Below, piece after piece: positions 1 to 10,524 of a stretch of DNA of 64,000 nucleotides (positions are counted from its first letter, which is position 1; every line of letters starts with the position of its first letter). The notes beneath the pieces are model-generated. The model ran no database searches and was not told the DNA's origin. It saw only the letters and a list, made by a program, of their open reading frames with translations. The translations under genes were made by a program, and so were the position numbers. This DNA comes from Melampsora larici-populina 98AG31 (Eukaryota; Basidiomycota; Pucciniomycetes; Pucciniales; Melampsoraceae): NCBI RefSeq assembly GCF_000204055.1, contig NW_006768771.1, positions 933,766 through 997,765 on the forward strand. Reading direction: 5' to 3'.

Positions 1-80
1 CACTGCTACTATATCTTCGCCTTCAATCAATACAAACAGACATGGCCATAAGTGAATCATATCACATCCTCATTGAGCAT

Positions 81-1634
81 TCAAATCGACTTACTTTTAA
101 GTATGATCAAAGATTCTAGGTTTTCCCACAAAAAGGGCTTCGGACCCGGAATCACTCGACTCAAACGATAATCTAATAATTTATCTACGAGTTCTGGAAT
201 CATCCTATAGTATCCATCCAGTTGGAGTATGAACGGCTTGACCATCTCGCGGTCGCTCTGGAATACCAAGTTGAGTGCTCTAAAAAATCTTCCTAGTTCA
301 GGAACCGATATTTCTTCTTCTTTTAATACTTCTAAAATCTTGGGGATGTGATCTTCGTGTACGGATTTAATGTTTTGAAATTCTCTCAAAAGATTGATGG
401 CACTTGGAGGTAGCTTTTCTCCATCAAGTTGAAAACTTATGTCATGGTCGAGTATTCTTTTCCGGATGTCATTATCTGCTTTGGTTAAGTCTCCGAATGC
501 TTTATAACTTGTAGAATGATATTCCTCGAGATGTAATAGCAATCTCACGATGTTTGCTTCTTCATCAAATAGACTCCACCTTTGTCTTTCTGGGTGTTCC
601 AAATTATTTATAATCAATGTCATCAGTGATGAGGCTTTCTGTGAATCTATCGGAGTTTCCAAGTTGATGAAGTCGAGAAAAAGTTTGTCAAACTCTATTG
701 ATTGTTCACCGGGGACCTCGCTTATCCGTCGTTTGATAAGGTGCACTATTGCCTCCCTTTGAATTGCCTCCTGAGTGACTGGGATTGATAGAGAATGATC
801 AGAATCCACAGGTGCACAAAATCCTTGTTAGTTTACTTACCTAGCTCTGATGTCTCTACTTTGGGAGGGACCTCTGACCACATCTCCTGAGCTACTTTTC
901 CCAAGTCTTTGTCTTTTCAATGAAAATCGGTATCCAAACAATCCAAGGCTTAAGTTATCGCGAGTTCATTTCAATGAAACCATGAATAACTGACCTTTTA
1001 GAAAAAAGAGTAAAGAATTACTCCGAAACCTGCCCAAGGCGTTAGCTGTCCAGAAGCCGGGCATTTCTAAGGCTCTAGACCCCGGAACTCGAGATCTTAG
1101 GTATGAGAGTGCCCCAACGGCCCAAATCCTCTCCGCTGGGTTGAGAGAATCGACCTCAAGATACATAGAGAAAAGATTGATTGTAAATTTCAGATGTTGC
1201 ATTTCCTCTTGAGAATGATATTGATGAAGATCGAATTCAGGGCCGATTCTCAGGACAGCATTGGCCATTTCTTTTACTTCATTAGACTGGGATGATTCAA
1301 CGGCCTTTTGAGCGATATCATAACAGATTTCCCAGCTGGCCAAAACTTCATTTTCAGGATTTTGTGGTTGTTTGGTGAGAAGGTTCTTGAGGTTTCCTTT
1401 TGTGATTCCAAAGAAAGATGTTCGCTGGCCTCGATTTCCCGCCTGTTTCCCCGTCCGGAGTTTTGTGAAAGATTCACTTAAAACAAGATTCGCGGGATCT
1501 CCTTCGTCGATTTTAGCAACTTTCTGGTAACCGTAAGGAGTGTCCAGTAGCGGTTTAAGTAGAGGAAGGGAGTGAATTGCAGGCAGGAGTACCAAAGCCA
1601 GGTAGAATGAGAGGAAGTAAAGGTGAGCCATCAT
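81..1634 (-). CDS. Secreted protein of unknown function, three exons
   Basis: Exons (minus) are 1634-995, 912-841 and 778-81, with introns of 82 and 62 nt; phases agree at both joins and give about 469 aa. The first residues form a classic signal peptide (a hydrophobic run ending AIHS-LP near residue 23), so secretion is expected. The rest is helical, hydrophilic and nearly free of cysteine, with no domain I recognise. The start is the first of two adjacent ATGs at 1634. The last codons contain a good donor (GTAAGT at 94-89), so the gene could continue through another intron past the window edge. The overall layout (W near the start of the mature part, repeated helical blocks) faintly resembles the gene at 6322-8428 on the other side of MCM7. 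Function unknown; a rust lineage-specific protein is my inference. Confidence 0.72.
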
Positions 1635-2845
1635 CCTTGTTCTGGCGCGTTGTGGTTAGGTGGTTTGATTCAGAAGACGTGCTGGCCGAAAACCTCGATC
1701 AACCAGTGCCTGACACCTCAATATATATTTCATCGCCGTCTGATCTAAAGAAGCAATACCTAAATCAGACAGTAACCCCAAACCTTTCTCAAACTTTGAC
1801 GCAATCTGCGACACGCGAACTGATAGTCGATGATCTGTAATGGAAAACTGCTAAACAGGATAATGTAGATTTTGTTGTTTGTGTGCACATGAGAAAATGA
1901 CTTTTGTAGCAAACTTGTCTCAGTCCCACGCTGGACCGTATGGACCGTATGGACCGTACCAGTCTGCTCCAGCGAGGGAGTAGAGTGCTTTTGGATAAAT
2001 AGTTTTCTGCCCGTTACTTTTATCTTCTGTTTATCACCTTGAAGTCGGTGTTTTACCGTGTGTTATTTATCATTTGACGAAACAGATCCACTGCTACCTG
2101 CTACCTCTAGTGACCCACACCTGTGTTCGATGACTGCTAAAAAGTATTTCCTCATAGTCTTTGAGTTTTTGGAGTGTACCAGACTTGGACAACATGCTCA
2201 CTAATCCCGTCTGCATTTTGTGTTTGATCTTGTGTTAAATACCTTCACGTACGTTGTTGCTGGTTGTAACTTTTGACGTAAAGGCGTTTCATCCTTGCCC
2301 CGTCGATCCGAATCTTGACTACATAGGAATCTAAATTTAGAAGGCTATATGGAATTGTAAACAAGATATAATCATCATGCTTGGAAAATCACCAAGTTGA
2401 TCAGAAATGTCGTAAACTTTTATGAGCTGCGGCCTTTCCTGAATCCCCGAAATTCGAGTAACAGCTTTCTGTAGACAACGGATTTTTTTAAGTTGAACCC
2501 ACCAAGTCAAAAATGAATCCTCATACAACTTTATCACCACCAGCATTGATATCATGATTGGCCCCGATGTGCTTGGAAGAAAACATAATCAAAAGTCAAA
2601 TATCAAAAAAAGACTCCTCTTTTAATTCCTGTACAACTAAGCACCAAAAAATTCCTTCAAAAAAATATAAACAAGTATTCCCAAAAAAGAAAGTCTGACA
2701 ACACAAAAAACTTCAAATTGATCACTTCCTCATCGTCGTACAACAAAACCACCATCCAGAAAAAAATCCCAATAGAAATGTTTTTTTCTTCTTGAATATC
2801 AAATAAAACTTCAAAAAGATGTTCCAAGAATTATCGAAATGTTTT
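1635..2845. other. Intergenic, no gene seen
   Basis: This stretch holds the upstream region of the secreted-protein gene and the 3' flank of MCM7. Open frames are short and without coding character. The only structure noticed is three perfect tandem copies of the 9-mer TGGACCGTA at 1932-1958. Confidence 0.6.
1932..1958. repeat. Three tandem copies of a 9-bp unit
   Basis: TGGACCGTA occurs three times without interruption, about 300 bp upstream of the secreted-protein start codon at 1634. It may be a simple-sequence repeat or a clustered binding site; nothing else in the window identifies it. Confidence 0.8.
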
Positions 2846-5672
2846 TCAATCATCTCCATTATCTAAAAACCTCAATTCAGTGTCATTCCTTTCACGAGCC
2901 CAAACATCAAGACCTTCATATTCTTCAATACAAGCCTAAAAATATCAAACCAAAAATCAGTTTTCAATATCTCAACAGATCATCCAAAAAGACCCAATGA
3001 ATCATAAATAGAGACAATTTCACATACCATTAATTTCTCTTCAGTATACCCTTTAGCGAAGATTCTTTCTCTAATCTCTCTCATACTTTGAATCGGTTTA
3101 AATCCACCTTGATCGTCATCATCGTCATCGTCATCGTCATCAACCTGACCTCTCCTAGATCTACCAATCCTACCACCCATCCTACGGGGAGCTTTCTCTT
3201 TCCTTCCGGCCCCAGACGTAGCCATATCTCTGATGATCCTATAAATCTTACTGATATCCGTCACATCCTTTTTCATCCCTGTTTCATATTCATCATCTTC
3301 ATCATCCAGACTAGCTTTTGAAACTTCCATTAACCTTAATCCTTCATCGACATCTTCTCTCTCGACCAATTCTGCTCCTCTCAATCTTGCCAAAGCTTGT
3401 GCAAGTCGGATCACACTTAATAGAGTTCTTGCTGAGGTATATGTAAATGATCTTCCACTTTGTTCTTCTTTTTGATGATGTTTTCTTAAATCTACATAAG
3501 CAGAAACGATATATTCTGAAACTTCTTTAGGTACAGTCGGTCTACGTTTTCGAACCATTGCAATAAAGTGTCTCAAGAGTTGTGGTGAAACAGGTGCTGG
3601 ATCTATAACAGGATGAGAAGAATGCATATGCACATAAGTCACATGCTGTGCTAATCGTTCATCATCTTCTCGTTTAGGTTTATCTAATATCAAAAACATA
3701 ATATCAAATCTACTGAGTAATGCAGCTGGTAAATTGATATTATCTACTGGACTGATTTTTGAATTGTATCGACCATAGAGTGGATTGGCTGCTGCTAAGA
3801 TTGAGGCTCTTGCATTTAAGGTGGTGGTGATACCTGCTTTCGAAATCGAAATCGTTTGTTGTTCCATCACTTCATGAATCGCTGTTCGATCAGATTCGTC
3901 CATCTTGTCAAATTCATCAATGCAACAGATTCCATTATCGGCTAACACCAAAGCTCCACCCTCTAAATCGAACAAAGATACATAATCAATATTCAAATGA
4001 GTTCTAGAAGACTTGAATGAGACGCTTACCCAAGACCATCTCGTCCGTCACCGGATCTCTCATGACAGCAGCCGTCAGACCAACGCCCGAAGAACCACGA
4101 CCAGTAGTATAAACACCTCTAGGAGCGACTTTACTGATATATTTCAATAATTGAGATTTAGCCACCCCAGGATCACCCATCAAACAAACATTGATATCAC
4201 CTCTAATCTTCATTCCATCACCGACTTGTTTAGAAACCCCACCAATTAATAAGAGTAATAAGATTTTTTTAATATCATGATGTCCAAAGATTTCAGGAGC
4301 AATCGAATTGGCTAATCTACTATAAATTGTAGATTCATCTAATCTTAATTCATTGATTTCTTCCATTACTGCGGGGGTCATTTCTAGTGATTCGTATGAT
4401 TTTCTGAGTTGCGAAATATGATGACAGTCTAGAAATGTGTCGGTTAATAGTCCTGCTTTGATTCCTCGAAATCCTTGGTAAGGTGTAGGTACAAAGATTC
4501 CAGAGACACTGATCACATCTCCTGGTGTAGCCGTTCGTACTAATGTACCAGTAACATGCAATGTCATAGATCGAGGAATGTGGCCAACGGGAACTTGATC
4601 TGCCTGTTGATTCAAGCGATCGTCAAGTTAGTTTCTCAATACAAACTTGAAAAAGAAAGGATTCTTTCAACATACCATTTCTTGAATCTTGACTTCTTGA
4701 AATGGTTCAAATTTAGATGATCGAGTTTGCATAATCAAAGTACCTTTAGTTGAGTTATTGATACATTGGTCCCCTGGACAATCAGTAGCAGGATTATGAT
4801 TTCGTCCTGAGGTATCTTTAAAGACTTCATAACCACAAGCATCACATGTATAACCTACTACTGTAAGTAATGGCTTCACTTCGGATACTCGGGTTACAAT
4901 TCCTCGTACACAAATTAGTTTTCCTAGATGAATGGCTTTAACTTGTCTAACTGCTAATGTGTTGGTTGAACGAGGTAATCTAAAATATAGATTACTTGAG
5001 AAAGTTCAATGTAAGTTTTGATTGATGAGCCGATTCTATAAAACGCGTCATTACAAGAGAAAAAATAGACTCACTATCGTCTCATAAGTGATTCTGGAAA
5101 ACCATGTTCAGGATCAAGTTGAAGTGCAATATTGTTTTCTCTCCTTTGATGAGAAATTACATCTAACACATCATATCTTTCTTTTAAAGCTTCAAGATCA
5201 GTAGGTTCAGGTAAGAGTTGATCAATTGCTTCACAAAACAATTGATGGTATCTCATTGTATTGGAAATGATATTTTCAAGCAAGATACGATCATCGGTTT
5301 CAGTTGATCGTTTAAGATCTTCTAGATCTACTACGAATTTACTTTGAAGTCGGTCTGAAATCAATTGCATTTGATCCATATAACGTAAACTAAACATCAA
5401 AAAGAAAGTAGTAAGTTAAAAGTCGTTGATGGATTGATAGACGAATTGAAATAAAGACCTCACCCTTTACGTCTAGGTAGATTTGTTCCATTATCAAGGT
5501 CCATTTGTCCAAGATCATCTTCAAGATCATCTACTTCTTCTTCGTCATCTTCAAAAGTATTTTGTAAGATTGGTTTTCCTTTAGTTTTTGATAAAAAAGT
5601 TTTGATAAGTTCTGATTGAGCTTGATAATCATATTTGTCCTTGAGTTCTTGGATCGTGAATAATGCTGCCAT
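2846..5672 (-). CDS. MCM7: DNA replication licensing factor MCM7
   Basis: MCM7 is one of the six subunits of the MCM2-7 helicase that licenses and unwinds replication origins in the nucleus. Six exons (minus): 5672-5464, 5389-5075, 4994-4676, 4603-4030, 3962-3028 and 2935-2846. All junction phases agree, giving 813 aa, slightly longer than usual. Visible motifs are an N-terminal four-cysteine zinc ribbon ([11 protein letters not shown] ... CPGDQC), Walker [10 protein letters not shown] near residue 425, Walker B CIDEFDKM near 488, and the SRFD arginine finger. Text such as [11 protein letters not shown] and the [11 protein letters not shown] block is diagnostic of MCM7 rather than MCM2-6. A run of aspartates (coded by the GTC/ATC microsatellite near 3117-3141) lies in a linker before the C-terminal winged helix. 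The start ATG at 5672 begins [14 protein letters not shown]. Confidence 0.97.
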
Positions 5673-6321
5673 TTTTTTTGTCAAGTGATTTGAATGTAGA
5701 TGTTATTTCTCGATTTGAGTGAGTTTGATTGAAGGTTGATGTTGAGTTGAGTAGTCACTGGTCAGTCCACTCGGCAGCCAGTCCTGGTCAGTCGCGTCGC
5801 GTTCGCAAATCGAATTCGATTCATACCACAACCCCGATCCGAACCCGGCCATAGGTCATCAACTCACATGGCTTCGTCTGACATCGGTCTGCTTAATTGC
5901 CGGGCTCGACGGGACTCCGGGTTTTGCTCCAGGATAACCTCATCGCATCTGTCCCGCTCACTGCGTAGTGCGAGCCATCTATGATCCCTGACTTTATCTT
6001 GAAAGCAGTTTGTCTCATCCAATCACTAGGCACTGGGAATGATATCCACATTCCTGTGATACCACGAGCCAATCCAATCCGCCAAAATGCGGATTTTTCT
6101 GCTTTAGATAGTATGGTCTCAAGTAGGGGGTACCATGACTTGAAAGATTTCTCTAAATTTTAACTTTTTCTCCAAACATCCCTTTCAAGGTGGGGAGAGG
6201 CTAAAATTTTGTGTGAGTGGGGATATTTATCATGAATGGAAGCCAAAAACAACAAAATAGAAAATTCAAACATTCAGGCACTTAAGATTATAAATCATAA
6301 ACAAACATGACTTTCCACTGA
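5673..6321. other. MCM7 upstream region, no gene
   Basis: The stretch separates the MCM7 start from the 3' end of the next minus-strand gene. It is more GC-rich at 5760-5960 than its surroundings and carries the candidate cell-cycle element listed separately. No coding sequence is supported. Confidence 0.6.
5791..5806 (-). promoter_or_regulatory. Candidate MCB-like (MBF) element upstream of MCM7
   Basis: Read on the minus strand the site is GCGAACGCGACGCGAC, which holds two overlapping ACGCGA words about 120 bp upstream of the MCM7 ATG. ACGCG cores bound by MBF drive G1/S expression of MCM genes in yeasts; that the same holds here is inference from position and core only. Confidence 0.4.
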
Positions 6322-8428
6322 TTAATATTCATAACAAAACTTATATATTCGCCTTGCAACTTCCATTGGAGACATTTTGACTTTTGGAGGAGCAAAATCC
6401 GTGCTCAAATTTTGAATTTGTAAGCTATTCCAAACATGATCAAATTTGGCAAGCTTCAGGAGTTCTTTATCTGTTGGGTGTAAAGATAAGAGTCTTCCTA
6501 TCAATGCAAATACCAGATCTCTAGACTCTGAGTTTCCAATTTCTCTGTGAATCTCCATTGCCTTCTTTATGATCTGCTTCTTGATCAAAAAGTCTACTTT
6601 ATCATCCGCATAGTATTTCATGGAAAGCCATTGGATTAGTCGGAGGATCTTATTGTGATTAAGATGGTCACCATGTTTTGTGATATCTGTTATCACAGAG
6701 GGATCATTCCCTAACTCCTGGATTACATGAATCAATGCTTTTGGCTTTGTAATGCTCGACATGAATTGCATGAGGATTGACAATCCTTGAGTTGTACCTT
6801 TTTCTGGAATCAGTTGTTGGTGTCCAGCTAAATTTTGAAAGACATCATATACTTCAGCTTCCTGATACATTTAGTCCAAATAATGTCTTTCAAAACAGTC
6901 ACACACCCATTCTGAGGAACACATTCTGAGATCCTTCGCCCCAACCATACTGGTTCAATCCTTCTTCTTGAACTTGAGAATTGAGAATTTCACTGTAGGC
7001 TTTCTTCATCTCAAGGTTTTTTGGCGGCATTGGAAGCTCTGCTTTTGAAATCAAGTTCTTGCACTCCATCAATAGGCTGAAAATTGGATCCCATCTGTTT
7101 CGGACTTGATCACTCAATCCTTCTGCCATTTGTTCTTTATAATGTTTCATCTTTTCTTCTACATGGTTTTGAAAGATATATAGGATTTTCATAAGGTACA
7201 ACATGTCCCATGTTGTCGGTGGAGCCACCATATGCCAATCAGTGTACTCTTCCAGAATGACCCGAATTTGTGTAAGCTTTTTCTCGATGTATGTGGGGTC
7301 CGCTTCACGGAGAGCGCTTGCAGTTGTATGTATTCCATCTGATGTGATGAGTCCGTGTATCCAGGAAGATCTCAGCGAAGAACCCTTCACTACATCATCG
7401 AAGTTTGCTTAATAAACCAGCAGCTAATTAGGAAACAGTATGTGTGGTGTGAAGATATAGAAAAAATACCTTGTGTCAATGATAGCATTGGATCCAACAG
7501 GTCTGGAATCGCAACAAAGAGATTTTGTGGTCAGAATTTGATCCATGACCCTGTAATTCAGAATCCTTACCTCGGACAACCTGATCTTCTTCAGAGCAAC
7601 TCCCATTCCAGATAGCTACAAGGCTTTCAGGATCTGAGCGACAGTGCTGTTCAAGGAGCTGAGCTAGTTGATAAATCTTTTTGAGATCCTCGTCTCGAAT
7701 GCCTTGTGAAAAGAACCTCCCATATGAATGAAGTGAAAATGATAAATGCGCCTTATCAAACAAAGTCAGCTCCCCTCCTTTCAAGAGCTGATCGTAAATA
7801 TGGCATAATGCATCAATCTGAGAACTATCAAAAGACATTCTCATCGTGTAACGAAGAATTGACATGGTTGCATGTTCCCTTTCTTTTCCGTTGCCGTTTA
7901 TATATGTTTCTAGAGCCCTTACAAAACTTATCCAGTACGCCGTTTTCCAGGCATCTAGAGGCTTTCCATTGTTTTCTTGGTCTGATATTTCACATGGTCG
8001 TGTCAGACTTGTGGGACAAGAAAGGTGAGTGATAGACTGGTTACCAACAGAGGCACTGGGGAACCAAAATTTTGGACTTCTTAACAGGATCTTGAAAAGA
8101 TGAGACATGTGACTTTTTCCCGGAGAGAAGTCGCTCGGCTCTATAGAATGCATTGTGTTCAGCAGGAATCCTTTTTTCGCATCGTGATAGTGAAATACTT
8201 ACAAGTCTCTCTGGCTCTCTTGATCTTCTGTTCTTCCTGAAAGAAAATCGTAGAAATTCGAAAAACAGTCCCTACTCTTTGCTCTTGGACCTAGTTGCAT
8301 ATTTGTATTGTCCAGCGCATGAACAAAAAAATCATGACCCTGCTAGAAGCTTCCCATGTCATAATTTCTCAACGCACCTTTTGATATATTCTGAATGAAC
8401 ATCGAGCTAGGTTGAGATGCTTCATCAT
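6322..8428 (-). CDS. Protein of unknown function, eight-exon model
   Basis: Proposed exons (minus): 8428-8378, 8342-8291, 8236-8203, 8140-8045, 8007-7571, 7502-7470, 7407-6905 and 6861-6322. Phases agree throughout and give about 581 aa. The three downstream exons and most of 8007-7571 are well supported by long open frames and good splice sites. The first four exons are less sure because two of their introns are only 35 and 37 nt. The protein is helical and leucine-rich with scattered cysteines and ends RRIYKFCYEY. I recognise no domain, and the modelled start has no signal peptide, though an unseen upstream exon could supply one. The block around 8007-7571 (W, then ALETY, LRY, DALCHIYDQLL) is loosely similar in layout to the protein at 81-1634, so distant paralogy is possible but unproven. 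Confidence 0.6.
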
Positions 8429-9343
8429 ATCTTAAAGATTTGGGTTCTGTTTCTTCCCCGTATCTTGTATATGCTGCACTATTTTAGCCCACATATTTGT
8501 GATTGTCAGTGCAATTAAAAATTGAAGCATTGTGAATCAAGCCTACATTTGACTCTGACTGGGTACTATAGCTGTTTAAATTTTGTCAGTTTTTACAAGT
8601 GGTTTTTCCATCCACAAATTGTTGAGCGAGTGAAAAGTGATACAACTGACAATTGAATGGTGGGGAACCTTCCTCAAGCTTCATTATTGGAAAGCTCCTG
8701 TGTGAATTGTACAAATCAGTCTTGATATGGTGCCTGAAACTTGGCCATTCTCCTCATTTGCTCACAATGTTTTCTCCAAGACCAAGTTCTCATATATTGA
8801 ACTGATCAAATTTGATGTTTCAGCAACTTGAATAATTCCATCACTTCCAAGAAACATTTGACTTACAATGCATCCCCAGAACGTGATCCATCCGAATGCT
8901 CAGAGTCTACGTCAATCACACAAGAAAGCCCATTACAAGCATGATGATCATGGGATTTTTGCTCAAAATCAGTGTTACCTAGATCATGAGCCCTCTGAAA
9001 CATTGTACAACCATCATGACGATTTGGTAGGTATTCTTGAAGTTCCACCTCTTCGAAATTCTGTAGGGCGTTCTTTGTCCCCTGGAATGAATTTACCGTT
9101 TGTATGTGACTTGTGATCAAGTTGAATACAATGATTATATATAAGTAGCATCCACAGTATGTTGTCAATCTTCCAGAGGTTTTCAGTGTGTCTATGTTCC
9201 TATCGACGGTTAAGGATGCTTTTTCTGGAATCATTGTTTTATTCTTCCTCAAAGCAAGGGTTGGTGGAGAGAATGAAGAAGGGCCTAAAAAGATTGACCG
9301 GCTATCCTGAGCCACAGAAAAACTGTATAAGAAAATTATTTTT
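8429..9343. other. Mostly non-coding, one doubtful minus ORF
   Basis: Upstream region of the 6322-8428 gene. It contains one doubtful reading frame, listed separately at 8863-9231; otherwise I see AT-rich sequence without genes. Confidence 0.5.
8863..9231 (-). CDS. Possible small protein with a hydrophobic N-terminal segment
   Basis: An open frame from an ATG at 9231 gives about 122 aa. A hydrophobic stretch (YLYIIIVFNLITS, near residue 31) could be a late signal peptide or membrane anchor. It is followed by an acidic, His-rich tail with three cysteines. The frame ends in a sequence that also offers a GTAAGT donor (8868-8863), so it may be the first exon of a longer gene. No family recognised; it may be fortuitous. 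Confidence 0.25.
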   Translation of the reverse strand: MPEKASLTVDRNIDTLKTSGRLTTYCGCYLYIIIVFNLITSHIQTVNSFQGTKNALQNFEEVELQEYLPNRHDGCTMFQRAHDLGNTDFEQKSHDHHACNGLSCVIDVDSEHSDGSRSGDAL

Positions 9344-9606
9344 CAAGAAGAGGAAAGCTAAAATTATTCCGAGTAAAGTATTTCTCAAGATTCGGACCAA
9401 GAGGAAGAAAATGGGGCCAACATTACTGGGTTTGGGTAATCTTTTTCAGCTCTTTTACGCCGGGAGATTCAATCCGGAAACCCTTTGACCATGAAACAAA
9501 TTTCTACACATACAACCCGACTATCTGCAGTTTCAGTCAGCACATCAGTGGGTCATCGATGTGTGATGTCCTTTTATATTGCTACATATTTGTGTGATAC
9601 AAAGCG

Positions 9607-9726
9607 GAGAAGCCGAGTTTTTTTCCAGTTTTCTAACTTGCTTTTTTGGCTGTAGTCGGGGTATCCTAACCCAACCTCTGTGGCTGTAGTTGGGAAACTG
9701 GGAACACAAAACCCGGCTTTTCTAGC
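9607..9726. mobile_element. MITE, GAAGCCCGG family, copy 1
   Basis: The ends form an imperfect inverted repeat: GAGAAGCCGAGTTTTTTTCC on the left against the complement of GGGAACACAAAACCCGGCTT on the right. The centre contains two facing CTGTAG motifs. It is non-coding and lies inside tandem copy 1. No clean target duplication is visible. Confidence 0.6.
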
Positions 9727-10033
9727 TGGATCCCGTAATTACATAAATGTATCATCATTGGGGTTTACCGCAAGAAGAGGAAAGCTAAAATTATTCCGAG
9801 TAAAGTATTTCTCAAGATTCGGACCAAGAGGAAGAAAATGGGGCCAAGATTACTGGGTTTGGGTCATCTTTTTCCGCCCTTTTACGCCGGGAGATTCAAT
9901 CCGGAAACCCTTTGACCATGAAACAAATTTCTACACATACAATCCGACTATCTGCAGTTTCAGTCAGCACATCATTGGGTCATCGATGTGTGATGTCCTT
10001 TTATATTACTACATATTTGTGTGATACAAAGCG

Positions 10034-10157
10034 GAGAAGCCGAGTTTTTTTCCAGTTTCCTAACTTGCTTTTTTGGCTGTACATAGTCGGGGTATCCTAA
10101 CCCAACCTCTGTGGCTGTAGTTGGGAAACTGGGAACACAAAACCCGGCTTTTCTAGC
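10034..10157. mobile_element. MITE, GAAGCCCGG family, copy 2
   Basis: Same structure as the element at 9607, carried along in tandem copy 2. It differs mainly by four extra bases in the centre. Confidence 0.6.
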
Positions 10158-10265
10158 TGGATCCCGTAATTACATAAATGTATCATCATTGGGGTTTACC
10201 GGTGTTCAAAACGTATGGCAGTTATGGGATACAAAGTTGAATCCGGGAACGGTCCCGGATTTTCC

Positions 10266-10365
10266 NNNNNNNNNNNNNNNNNNNNNNNNNNNNNNNNNNN
10301 NNNNNNNNNNNNNNNNNNNNNNNNNNNNNNNNNNNNNNNNNNNNNNNNNNNNNNNNNNNNNNNNN
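10266..10365. other. Assembly gap (100 N)
   Basis: Exactly 100 undetermined bases, a conventional placeholder length, sit between the 430-bp tandem array and the 3' side of the MULE transposon. The real distance is unknown. Confidence 0.99.
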
Positions 10366-10524
10366 AAGATGATATAAAAATTATTAAAATTATTGAAATG
10401 ATTATTAAAAGAATGAATTAGTTGAAGGGTGAGGAAAACAAAGCGCAAAAGTGCAATAAAATGAGTGACAAGAAGGGTATAACAAAAAAGAGAAAAATTA
10501 AAGAAAAGGAATAGCAGAAAAGGA

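Larger units (their letters stand above)
9344..10201. repeat. Tandem duplication, two copies of about 430 bp
   Basis: Copy 1 is 9344-9770 and copy 2 is 9771-10201. They are nearly identical, with a few substitutions and a 4-bp insertion (ACAT) in copy 2. Each copy contains one MITE of the GAAGCCCGG family. The array runs to within 65 bases of an assembly gap, so the true copy number may be higher. Short reading frames here are repeat-derived and not called as genes. Confidence 0.85.
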
